From Streptosporangiaceae bacterium (GTDB taxonomy: Bacteria > Actinomycetota > Actinomycetes > Streptosporangiales > Streptosporangiaceae): DNA of 7,161 nt. Shown piece by piece: positions 1 through 6,147 of the stretch. The DNA lies in NCBI GenBank assembly GCA_030043395.1, contig JASHXW010000317.1:1-7161 (forward strand), in the 5' to 3' direction. Below the pieces are notes generated by a model, which saw only the letters and a list, made by a program, of their open reading frames with translations, was not told where the DNA came from and ran no database searches. The first letter of the stretch is position 1; every line of letters starts with the position of its first letter. A program made the position numbers and the translations under genes.

Positions 1-74
1 CGCGGCTGGTCTCCACCGAGGTGGTGCTGCCCGACCTGCGCAACGCGCTGCTCGCCGGGACCCGGATAGCCTGA
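1..74 (+). CDS. 3' end of an unidentified protein-coding gene
   Basis: The frame starting at base 3 is open from the window edge to a TGA at 72-74 and gives the last 23 residues of a protein (start RLVSTEVVLPDL, end LLAGTRIA). Nearly every third position is G or C, as expected for a real gene in this genome, and the other two + frames give less convincing peptides. The tail is too short to assign to a family. No obvious terminator hairpin follows it before the methyltransferase leader. It lies on the same strand as the methyltransferase, 116 bp upstream of that gene's start, so read-through is possible but not shown. Confidence 0.6.
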   Translation, partial: RLVSTEVVLPDLRNALLAGTRIA

Positions 75-133
75 TTTGCCCGCCGACCATAATGGCGCGG
101 CTGGAATTAAATCGTCACGTAATGGCTAAAGAT

Positions 134-148
134 GCACAGCAGTTGTGC
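134..148 (+). other. Small hairpin in the methyltransferase leader
   Basis: GCACA (134-138) and TGTGC (144-148) form a perfect 5-bp inverted repeat around a 5-base loop. It is followed at once by the A-rich, SD-like run AAAAAAGG (150-157). The whole 75-190 spacer is AT-richer than its surroundings and also contains the odd palindrome CCATAATGG (87-95). I see no convincing -35/-10 pair here. The hairpin could be an operator half-site pair or an RNA structure near the ribosome binding site, or it could be chance. Confidence 0.25.
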
Positions 149-165
149 CAAAAAAGGTTCGGCGG

Positions 166-219
166 ATGACTGTATTGCTAGCCTTGGCGCATGACAGATT
201 CCGAGGTCAGGCGTTATGA
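166..219 (+). CDS. Possible 17-codon upstream ORF (leader peptide) overlapping the methyltransferase start
   Basis: An ATG at 166 opens a short frame, MTVLLALAHDRFRGQAL, that ends at a TGA at 217-219. The best SD-like sequence in this spacer, AAGG at 154-157, lies 8 nt before this ATG. The methyltransferase ATG at 191 has no comparable purine tract. The short frame overlaps the first 29 bases of the methyltransferase in a different frame, an arrangement that allows translational coupling. There is no homology support, and a chance ORF of this size is quite possible. Confidence 0.25.
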   Translation: MTVLLALAHDRFRGQAL

Positions 220-979
220 AGTAATTAATAGCAATTCCGTCGATATCAAGGCCCGTAATGGCCTGTTGCGGCACCGGGACAATTCGGAGCATCATCCGCC
301 AACGGGGCTGGAAAAGGTAACCGCCGCCGTCCTCGCCGCAGCCAATCCGCGACCGGGCGACTACGTCATCGAGATTGGCTGCGGTTCCGGGTTGCTCACG
401 CTCCCGCTGGCCGAGAGCGGCGCCCTGGTCCTTGCCGTCGACTCCAGTGCCGGGATGGTAGGCAAGCTCACCGATCGCGCTCATGACAGGGGCCTGAGCG
501 CGAGCGAAGTGGCCGCCACGCCGATCCAGACCCTGAGCCTGCCCCCGGGTAGCGCGGACGTGGTCGTCAGCAGCTACGCCATGCATCACCTGCGCAACGC
601 GGACAAGGAAGATCTCATCGCCGCGGCCTTCGAGTGGCTGCGGCCGGGCGGCACGCTGATCCTGGCGGACATGATGTTCGGCCGCGGCCGGACACGCTCC
701 GATCGCCTGATCATCAGGTCGAAGTTCCGGATCCTGGCGGGCCGCGGCATCGGGGGCTGGTGGCGCATCATCAAGAACAGCTTCCGCTTCCTGCTCCGGG
801 TCCGGGAGCGGCCTGTGTCGATTGGCGCGTGGACGACGATGCTCGCAAGGGCTGGCTTCACGGGCATCACGGCCGCGTCGATCGTCGCCGAGGCGGGCCT
901 GGTGACTGGGCGCCGTCCGGAGAATGAGCCCGCACCCGAGGACCCGGCCACCATGGCAGGCGCAGCAGCCAGCGGCTAA
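191..979 (+). CDS. Class I SAM-dependent methyltransferase
   Basis: Encodes a 262-residue soluble protein with a Rossmann-type methyltransferase fold (Methyltransf_11/25-like). The SAM-binding motif I is VIEIGCGSG at residues 59-67. The acidic residue that normally holds the ribose hydroxyls is D84 in LAVDSS. The post-II segment is ADVVVSSYAMHHL (122-134), and LRPGG (150-154) followed by TLILAD is the usual motif III region. The C-terminal third (about 165-240) is rich in Arg and Trp and probably forms the substrate lid. The tail after 240 is Pro/Ala-rich and looks disordered. An in-frame TAG at 179-181 rules out a longer start, so ATG 191 is the first possible start, though it lacks a clear SD. 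The first 25-30 codons are AT-richer than the rest. The methyl acceptor cannot be inferred: the flanking genes are unrelated, and many such proteins act on small molecules. It converges on serS. Confidence 0.85.
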   Translation: MTDSEVRRYEVINSNSVDIKARNGLLRHRDNSEHHPPTGLEKVTAAVLAAANPRPGDYVIEIGCGSGLLTLPLAESGALVLAVDSSAGMVGKLTDRAHDRGLSASEVAATPIQTLSLPPGSADVVVSSYAMHHLRNADKEDLIAAAFEWLRPGGTLILADMMFGRGRTRSDRLIIRSKFRILAGRGIGGWWRIIKNSFRFLLRVRERPVSIGAWTTMLARAGFTGITAASIVAEAGLVTGRRPENEPAPEDPATMAGAAASG

Positions 980-994
980 CCCGCCGGGACCGCT

Positions 995-1034
995 GCCGGC
1001 CTGCTAGGAGTCCGGCCGGCCTGCTAGGACTCCT
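995..1034. repeat. 20-bp tandem duplication across the serS stop codon
   Basis: Two adjacent 20-bp units, 995-1014 and 1015-1034, match at 18 of 20 positions. The first 15 bases (GCCGGCCTGCTAGGA) are identical. The second copy contains the serS stop codon (TAG on the minus strand, 1024-1026), and the first copy lies just downstream of it. The two mismatches fall where they create the inverted repeat AGGAGTCC / GGACTCCT, so the duplication now folds on itself. Confidence 0.8.
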
Positions 1035-1038
1035 GGCG
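1002..1038. terminator. Candidate bidirectional terminator hairpin between the methyltransferase and serS
   Basis: AGGAGTCC (1006-1013) and GGACTCCT (1027-1034) are perfect 8-bp inverted repeats. Allowing two G-T wobbles, the stem extends to 12 bp (1002-1013 with 1027-1038), with a 13-base loop containing the palindrome GGCCGGCC. It lies in the 44-bp gap between convergent genes and overlaps the last codons of serS. There is no T-tract on either side, which is common for actinobacterial terminators but leaves function unproven. Confidence 0.5.
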
Positions 1039-2268
1039 TCCGATCGCCGCCGGAGCGCCGAACGGCCTGAGCACCTCAGGCACGGCCACCTTGCCGCCCT
1101 CGTCCTGGAAGTTCTCCATGATCGACAGCAGTGCCCGCGCGGTTGCCCCCGTGCCGTTCAGGGTGTGCACGAAGTCGAGCTTGCCCTCGCCGCGGTATTT
1201 GATGTTCAGCCGGCGCGCCTGATAGTCAGTCGTATTTGAGCAGGAGGTAATTTCGCGGTAGCGCTGCTGAGTCGGGAACCACGCCTCGATGTCGTATTTC
1301 TTCGCCGCCGGAGCGCCAAGATCGCCGACCGAGATATTCATGACGCGGTAAGGCAATCCGAGTTCCTGCGCTATTTCCTCTTCGTTGGCAAGCAGTTCCT
1401 CGTGGATCTCACGCGAGCTTTCCGGCGTGCAGTAGACGTACATCTCCACCTTGTCGAACTGGTGCACGCGGAACATGCCCTTGGTGTCCTTGCCTGCCGC
1501 GCCGGCCTCGCGCCTGAAGTTGGTCGTGAACCCGGCGAACTTGGCGGGCAGGTCGTCGGCCTCCAGCCGCTCGTCGGCGTAGATGCAGGCCAGCGCCACC
1601 TCGGAGGTGCCGGTCAGGTACAAGTCGTCCTTCTCGAGCCGGTACAGGTTCGACTCCTCCGTCGGCAGGAACCCCGTCCCGTACATCGCCCGCTCGCCGA
1701 CCAGGATCGGCGGCAGCACCGTCATGAAGCCCCTGCCCCTGAGCTTGTCAAGGACGTACTCGTACAGCGCCCTCTCGGTGACCGCGACATCGCCGAACCG
1801 GTAGGCGAACCGGGAGCCGGACAGCCTGGCGCCGCGCGCCATGTCGATCCAGCCGCGATCCGAGCCAAGTTCCAGCGCATCCTTGGGCTCGAAGCCGAAG
1901 ACCGGGGGCTCACCCCAGGTCCGCACCAGCTCGGCGTCTTCCTCGTCCATCCCGTCGGCGGCGGTCGGGTCAGGCAGGTTCGGGATCCGGGCGAGAATGT
2001 CGTCCCGGTGCTGCGCCGCGAGCGCCTGCTCGGCCAGCGCGGTCTCGATGCGGCTGGACAGCTCCTTGAGCTGGACTAGCTCCTCCGGCCCGGGGCGGCC
2101 TTTCGAGGCCCTGCGCTGCTCCGCCCGCAGGGACTCGGCGCGCTCGGTGTACTCGCGCCAGCTCGCATCGGCCGCGAGCAGCTTGTCGAAGTCCGCCGCG
2201 GCGCCCCGCCGCGCCAGCGCGGCCCTGTAGCCGTCCGGATCCTGCCGGGCTGCCTTGAGGTCAATCAC
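1024..2268 (-). CDS. serS: Seryl-tRNA synthetase
   Basis: A cytosolic class II aminoacyl-tRNA synthetase of 414 residues, near the usual 420-430. It activates serine with ATP and charges tRNA(Ser), and in bacteria also tRNA(Sec) if present. The N-terminal arm (about 27-95), rich in Glu, Arg and Ala, is the antiparallel coiled coil that contacts the tRNA long variable arm. Motif 1 ends in VLPP (184-187). The substrate loop has TGTSEVA (219-225). Motif 2 runs from FRREAG (251-256) to HQFDKVE (269-275). The serine-site strand has TSCSN (341-345). Motif 3 starts NGTGATAR (371-378), with the invariant Arg at 378, and ends MENFQ. The start is GTG at 2268-2266: MIDLK is the typical SerRS N-terminus, and AAGG lies 7 nt upstream. 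It is divergent from the protease and convergent with the methyltransferase. Codons 277-356 have clearly lower GC3 than the rest of the gene. A second, paralogous SerRS elsewhere in the genome cannot be excluded. Confidence 0.97.
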   Translation of the reverse strand: MIDLKAARQDPDGYRAALARRGAAADFDKLLAADASWREYTERAESLRAEQRRASKGRPGPEELVQLKELSSRIETALAEQALAAQHRDDILARIPNLPDPTAADGMDEEDAELVRTWGEPPVFGFEPKDALELGSDRGWIDMARGARLSGSRFAYRFGDVAVTERALYEYVLDKLRGRGFMTVLPPILVGERAMYGTGFLPTEESNLYRLEKDDLYLTGTSEVALACIYADERLEADDLPAKFAGFTTNFRREAGAAGKDTKGMFRVHQFDKVEMYVYCTPESSREIHEELLANEEEIAQELGLPYRVMNISVGDLGAPAAKKYDIEAWFPTQQRYREITSCSNTTDYQARRLNIKYRGEGKLDFVHTLNGTGATARALLSIMENFQDEGGKVAVPEVLRPFGAPAAIGRQES

Positions 2269-2297
2269 CGTGCCGCCTTGAGTTGATCACCTGCGCA

Positions 2298-2303
2298 ATT
2301 CTA
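2298..2303 (-). promoter_or_regulatory. Candidate -10 element for serS
   Basis: Read on the minus strand, TAGAAT matches the TANNNT -10 pattern and sits in an otherwise GC-rich spacer. Transcription would begin near 2291, leaving a leader of about 22 nt that contains the serS SD AAGG (2279-2276). I see no TTGACA-like -35 at 16-18 bp upstream, so the call rests on the -10 match and position only. Confidence 0.35.
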
Positions 2304-2394
2304 GCGGCGGGGCTCCCTGCGCACCCACTCGCAGCAGCGGCGCCGACAGTCCGGGCCGCGGGCGGGCAGGCTTGCGGGCGCCGCTACCAGGTAA

Positions 2395-2477
2395 GCGAAT
2401 AGCTCGCGAATTGTGCGGCGCGGGCAATCGTCATTCAATCGTTAAGCAAGCAATGCGAGCGCTCAATCGAAGCGAGC
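2395..2477. promoter_or_regulatory. Cluster of short phased repeats upstream of the protease gene
   Basis: The spacer between serS and the protease turns AT-richer from about 2391. It carries GCGAAT at 2395 and 2406 (11 bp apart), CAATCG at 2425, 2436 (11 bp apart) and 2464, GCGAGC at 2455 and 2472, and the perfect palindrome GAGCGCTC at 2457-2464. Spacing of one helical turn is typical of sites for a DNA-binding regulator, and the cluster lies just before the candidate -10 of the protease. No known operator consensus is recognised, and hexamers recur by chance. The rest of the spacer (2304-2390) is GC-rich and shows nothing I can name. Confidence 0.3.
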
Positions 2478-2481
2478 ATGT

Positions 2482-2487
2482 TATAAG
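2482..2487 (+). promoter_or_regulatory. Candidate -10 element for the secreted protease
   Basis: TATAAG matches five of six bases of TATAAT. A start of transcription near 2494 would give a leader of about 41 nt containing the GGAGG site and the GTG at 2535. That favours this start over the TTG at 2499, which would then be almost leaderless. No good -35 is visible 16-18 bp upstream, so an activator-dependent or alternative-sigma promoter is possible. Confidence 0.3.
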
Positions 2488-2525
2488 GCAAAGGACGGTT
2501 GCGCTTCGCGCCAGGCAGCAGCACC

Positions 2526-2530
2526 GGAGG
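2526..2530 (+). promoter_or_regulatory. Ribosome binding site that decides the protease start
   Basis: GGAGG is the strongest SD in this spacer and lies 4 nt before GTG 2535. The upstream alternative, TTG at 2499, has only AAAGGA three bases before it. Starting at GTG 2535 gives a clean signal peptide with a short basic n-region. Starting at 2499 would add 12 residues ahead of it. Confidence 0.55.
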
Positions 2531-2534
2531 ACGC

Positions 2535-5027
2535 GTGCGCTCAGCATCCCTGACCAGGCCAGTGATCGCAGCAGCCGTCGCCCTGGGACTTGCCAGCCTG
2601 GGCATGGCCAGCCTGGCCGGGCCGGCCATGGCTGCCCGGGCGGCAGCCACCGCGGGAAGGGCCGCCGCCGGGCGGCCAGCACCTGGCCCCGCTGGCCTTC
2701 CTGGCTCCCTCGGGCTGGTCCGCCGGGCAGCACTGCCAGCCGACGAGCACTACGTCTGCCCGGCGCAATCCGAGCCCGGCCAGGCGGAGTGCATGTCGAT
2801 CATCGACAGCTCCCGGCCCGGGCCGGCCGGAGCCGCTCCAGCCACGGCATTGACCCCGTACAACGGCTTCTACAGCCCGGCCAGCCTGCGCAGCGCTTAC
2901 AAGCTCACCGCCGCGTCGGCCCGCGACGGCGCGGGCAGGACGGTCGCGATCGTCGACGCCTTCAGCGACCCAAGGGCCGCGGCGGACCTGGCCAAGTACC
3001 GGGCGCACTTTCACCTGGGCGCATGTTCCACGGCGAGTGGCTGCCTGCGGATCGTCAACGAGCACGGTCATGCCGGCCCCCTGCCTAGGCCGAACGCCGA
3101 CTGGGCGTTCGAGGAGTCCATCGACCTCGACATGGTCTCGGCGCTCTGCCCGCACTGCCGCATCCTGCTCGTCGAAGCGCGCACGAACCTGCTCGGCCCG
3201 CTCGGAACGGCGGAGGACACCGCCGTGCGGATGGGCGCCAGGTACGTCTCGAACAGCTGGGCGGCCGGTGAGTTCCTGAGCCAGGACGGCTACGCACGCT
3301 ACTTCGATCACCCCGGCGTGGCCATTGACTTCGCCTCCGGCGACTCCGGCTACGGACCCGCCTTCCCGACTGACCTGCAGTACGTCACAGCCGTCGGGGG
3401 AACGGCGCTACGGCACGCTCCGGGCCGGCGAGGCTGGACGGAGTCAGTCTGGGGTGCGGCAGCCTACGGCGCGGAGGGCACCGGATCTGGCTGCTCCGCG
3501 CTCGAGGCCAAGCCGTCCTGGCAGCGCGCCGACGCGTCATCGCCAGATGGCTGCCTGAACCGGACAGAGAACGATGTCGCCGCCGTCGGCGATCCCGTCA
3601 CCGGCGTGGCCGTCTACGACAGCTACAAGGCAGCCACGATGGACCGGCCGGACTGGAACCAGAGCGGCGGCACCAGCGTGGCGACCCCCATCATCACCGC
3701 GATCTACGCGCTCGCCGGGGTTCCCCAGCCGCGCACCTACCCAAGCGAGTACCCGTACCTGCACGCCGCCAGCTTGTTCGACGTCCGGTCCGGCGTGAAC
3801 GGCACCTGCGAGGCCTACCGCCGCTACCTGTGCCACGGTGGCCCGGGCTATAACGGTCCGGCCGGTCTTGGCACGCCCGATGGCACCGCCGCCTTCGCGA
3901 GCGGATCCCGCCGCCGGGTGACGGTGCTCGACCCGGGCACGGCCGACCGGGCCGAGGGCTCCAGGCTCACGCTGCGGGTCACCGGGCTGGACAGCGCGGC
4001 GAACGCCTCGCTGCGCTGGACGGTGCGCGGGCTGCCTGCCGGGCTGACTATCCGGGGCATCGCGCACACCACCGATGCGCTGATCACCGGGCAACTGCCT
4101 GCCAGCGAGCGCGCCTACCGGGTCGCGGTCACCGCCACGGACGGCGTGGCCAGCGGGGTCACCCACTTCACGATCGTCACCGTGCCGTCGCTGCAGGACG
4201 CTAGCTCCCTCTCCGGGCACCTGGTCCTGACCTCGACGAACATGTGCGCGGACGCGGGAGTCGGAAGCGGCCAGCCCGTCCGGGTGTCCCAGTGCTCGGC
4301 TGCGGCCAGTCAGGACTGGTCTTACCGGACGGCTCCCGGGCCGGGCGGCGCTGGCCGCCTCGTCCACGGCGGGCGCTGCCTCACGGCGAGCGCAGGTGGC
4401 GTCATCTCGGCTCCGTCCACCGACACGCCAGCGTCGGGCAGCGACGTCCTCGCCCGGTGTGACGGGTCGATGAGCCAGCGCTGGAGCTACCGCGGCCTTG
4501 GCGTCCTGCAGAGCGCCTCGACCGGCGAGTGCCTGGCGGTGCCGAGCATGAGCCGCACGGCCAGGCTGAGCGTGGCCCGCTGCGATGACACCAAGCGGCG
4601 CAAGTACCAGTCGTGGAAGCTGCCAGCCGGGTCGATCTTGTCCGCGGTAGCGGGCCTGTGCCTGAACGCTCCGTCGGGTAGCTCGGCGTTCGGCAGCCAG
4701 GTCACAGTCGCCCGTTGCCAGGGCAGCAAGGCGCAGGAGTGGTCGCTGAGCAGCACCGGGACCATCCGCAGCACCAACGGGTACTGCCTGGACGGCAGCG
4801 GGTCAACGGTCCTGATGTACCGCGACGTCACCGACGGCACGCCGGTGATACTCAACTTCTGCTCGCCCACTGACTTGAACGAGATCTGGGTGCCGGGGCC
4901 TGGCGGTGAGCTGATCAGCGGCTCGTCCGGGAGGTGCCTGGCCGATTACCGCGGTCAGGGCGGCGGAACTGGCCTGGTGGTCGAGGACTGCTACGGCGAC
5001 GCCGGCGAGCTCTGGGGCGTCAACTGA
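2535..5027 (+). CDS. Secreted S53 (sedolisin-like) serine peptidase with Ig-like and ricin B-type lectin domains
   Basis: An exported 830-residue serine-carboxyl peptidase. Numbering is from GTG 2535, chosen for its GGAGG site and signal peptide; TTG 2499 would add 12 residues. Residues 1-33 are a Sec signal peptide ending AMA. Residues 34-108 are a short spacer with C75 and C86, too small for a full Pro-kumamolisin domain. The catalytic domain spans about 109-454: E193 and D197 fit the Glu-xxx-Asp pair, D270 in SGDSG fits the oxyanion Asp, and S381 in SGGTS is the nucleophile. The calcium-site region is FDV (415-417) plus GPGYN (436-440), with Asn440 where the family usually has Asp. About 463-550 looks like an Ig-like (He_PIG-type) domain. 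Residues 558-830 hold six ricin-B repeats with W at 595, 650, 694, 736, 785 and 827; four are QxW and the last two are ExW. Each repeat has two cysteines, likely a disulfide. It probably cleaves extracellular protein while bound to glycan. Its 3' end overlaps the transporter gene. Confidence 0.9.
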   Translation: MRSASLTRPVIAAAVALGLASLGMASLAGPAMAARAAATAGRAAAGRPAPGPAGLPGSLGLVRRAALPADEHYVCPAQSEPGQAECMSIIDSSRPGPAGAAPATALTPYNGFYSPASLRSAYKLTAASARDGAGRTVAIVDAFSDPRAAADLAKYRAHFHLGACSTASGCLRIVNEHGHAGPLPRPNADWAFEESIDLDMVSALCPHCRILLVEARTNLLGPLGTAEDTAVRMGARYVSNSWAAGEFLSQDGYARYFDHPGVAIDFASGDSGYGPAFPTDLQYVTAVGGTALRHAPGRRGWTESVWGAAAYGAEGTGSGCSALEAKPSWQRADASSPDGCLNRTENDVAAVGDPVTGVAVYDSYKAATMDRPDWNQSGGTSVATPIITAIYALAGVPQPRTYPSEYPYLHAASLFDVRSGVNGTCEAYRRYLCHGGPGYNGPAGLGTPDGTAAFASGSRRRVTVLDPGTADRAEGSRLTLRVTGLDSAANASLRWTVRGLPAGLTIRGIAHTTDALITGQLPASERAYRVAVTATDGVASGVTHFTIVTVPSLQDASSLSGHLVLTSTNMCADAGVGSGQPVRVSQCSAAASQDWSYRTAPGPGGAGRLVHGGRCLTASAGGVISAPSTDTPASGSDVLARCDGSMSQRWSYRGLGVLQSASTGECLAVPSMSRTARLSVARCDDTKRRKYQSWKLPAGSILSAVAGLCLNAPSGSSAFGSQVTVARCQGSKAQEWSLSSTGTIRSTNGYCLDGSGSTVLMYRDVTDGTPVILNFCSPTDLNEIWVPGPGGELISGSSGRCLADYRGQGGGTGLVVEDCYGDAGELWGVN

Positions 5028-5932
5028 GCCGGCTCGGCGGGCACGGCATCCGGGCCGGGCTGAGGCCGTGGCGGCCTGGTCGCCAGGACCGAGCCGACCA
5101 GGATCGTGGCGAACGCGCCGAGCATCAGCGGCGTCACGCGCTCGTTGAGCACCAGCGCGCCGAGCGTCACGGCGACGGCCGGGTTGATGTAGGTGATCAC
5201 AGTCGCCCTCGCCGGGCCTGCCTCGGCGATCAGCCTGAAGAAGATGATGAACGCCGCCGCAGTGCACAGCACAGCCAGGCCGGCGAGCGACAGCAGCACC
5301 TTCGCCGACGGGACCGCTGACGGCCATTCCAGTGCCGCGAGCGGCGCGTAGACCACGCTGGCAAGCACCAGGCAGGCGGCGGTCATCACCAGGGGCGGCA
5401 CCTCGGCGAGCTTCCGGTTCGCGATGATCGGCCCGGTCGCGTAGCACAGCGCGACGAAGAGCACCTCGCCGACCGACTTCGCGGTGCCGCTTGTCGCGCC
5501 TGAGCCGATCAGCTTGGGACCGGCGAGCAGGGCGACCCCGGCGAGGCCGATGAGCAGGCCGACCCACCTGACCGGGCTGAACCGGTCGCCTGTCCTGGTC
5601 ACGATGCTGAGCACGGCGACGATGATCGGCACGGAGGCGACCAGCAGCCCGGACAGTGAGCTGCTGATCGTGCGCTCTGCCTCGGACAGGGAGAACCAGG
5701 GCAGGATGATCTCCACGAATGCGAAAATCAGGAGCCACGGCCACACCGGCTTCAGCGCCGCGAGATTCTTGCGCCGGGCGGCGAGCGGCAGGAGCAGCGC
5801 AGCGCCGATGCTGACCCTGGCCAGGACGAGCACCGGAACCGAGACTCCGCCGTCCGCGATCTTGATGAGCAGGTAGGGCACGCCCCAGATCACGCTCATC
5901 GCCGCGAACATGGCCCAACCGCGTCGGCTCAC
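4991..5932 (-). CDS. EamA/DMT-family integral membrane transporter
   Basis: A 313-residue cytoplasmic-membrane protein of the drug/metabolite transporter superfamily, with ten predicted TM helices in two EamA repeats (about 6-137 and 154-284). Repeat 1 opens with AMSVIWGVPYLLIK (11-24), the hallmark SxxWGxxxxxxK-type segment. Repeat 2 has the matching YATGPIIANRK (164-174) and ends with the conserved YINPAVAVTLGALVLNE stretch (248-264). The start is GTG at 5932-5930, preceded by GGGAGGAG with 6-nt spacing. The frame stays open upstream to 6115, but that extension is basic, lacks an RBS and precedes a normal TM1, so I reject it. The tail 286-313 is Pro/Ser-rich and cytoplasmic. The last 11 codons and the TAG overlap the end of the protease gene on the other strand. 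Members export amino acids, purines or small drugs; the substrate here cannot be told. It is divergent from lnt. Confidence 0.93.
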   Translation of the reverse strand: MSRRGWAMFAAMSVIWGVPYLLIKIADGGVSVPVLVLARVSIGAALLLPLAARRKNLAALKPVWPWLLIFAFVEIILPWFSLSEAERTISSSLSGLLVASVPIIVAVLSIVTRTGDRFSPVRWVGLLIGLAGVALLAGPKLIGSGATSGTAKSVGEVLFVALCYATGPIIANRKLAEVPPLVMTAACLVLASVVYAPLAALEWPSAVPSAKVLLSLAGLAVLCTAAAFIIFFRLIAEAGPARATVITYINPAVAVTLGALVLNERVTPLMLGAFATILVGSVLATRPPRPQPGPDAVPAEPAQLTPQSSPASP

Positions 5933-5955
5933 CTGAAGCTCCTCCCTGCCCTGTA

Positions 5956-5961
5956 TTGATA
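5956..5961 (-). promoter_or_regulatory. Candidate -10 element for the EamA transporter
   Basis: On the minus strand TATCAA lies in a locally AT-rich stretch about 24 bp before the transporter start, leaving room for a short leader that includes its strong SD (5946-5939). GGAATAAC lies further upstream on the same strand and resembles an ECF-sigma -35, but the matching -10 is not clear. Weak evidence. The rest of the 5933-6147 spacer holds a small hairpin, CCGCG-GTT-CGCGG (5989-6001), and nothing else I recognise. Confidence 0.22.
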
Positions 5962-6147
5962 CTTGGCGAAGGCGCAGGTTATTCCATGCCGCGGTTCGCG
6001 GATACGCTCGCAGCAGTTGTCCTTTGATTGCGCAAGAACTCGCGGGAGAGCATGTTGCCCACAAGCCGGGCTGCCGCACGAGCCCGGAACCAGCCGAACC
6101 TGCCGCAGCCGCCACCAGCGGATGAGCGTGAACGTCACGATGTCCTC

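Noticed and set aside
1402..2079. A 225-codon open frame on the + strand inside serS
   Set aside because: It is antisense to a clear seryl-tRNA synthetase. Its Arg/Gly/Val/Leu-rich product has no domain, and open antisense frames are expected where GC3 is near 98%.
2535..3930. Reading the protease as an S8 subtilisin
   Set aside because: There is no Asp/His/Ser triad in the S8 order (no HGT-type His motif), whereas Glu-xxx-Asp, SGDSG and SGGTS with the calcium loop fit S53.
3537..4367. A 276-codon open frame on the - strand inside the protease gene
   Set aside because: It is antisense to a protein with clear catalytic motifs. Its product is low-complexity Gly/Arg/Val sequence, a usual GC-rich shadow.
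5989..6001. CCGCG-GTT-CGCGG hairpin in the transporter-lnt spacer
   Set aside because: A stem of only 5 bp, all G/C, is expected by chance at this GC content, and nothing ties it to a function.
5933..6115. N-terminal extension of the EamA transporter to a start at 6115
   Set aside because: The first TM follows directly after GTG 5932, which has an excellent SD at 6-nt spacing. The extension has no homology features and would fill the promoter region.
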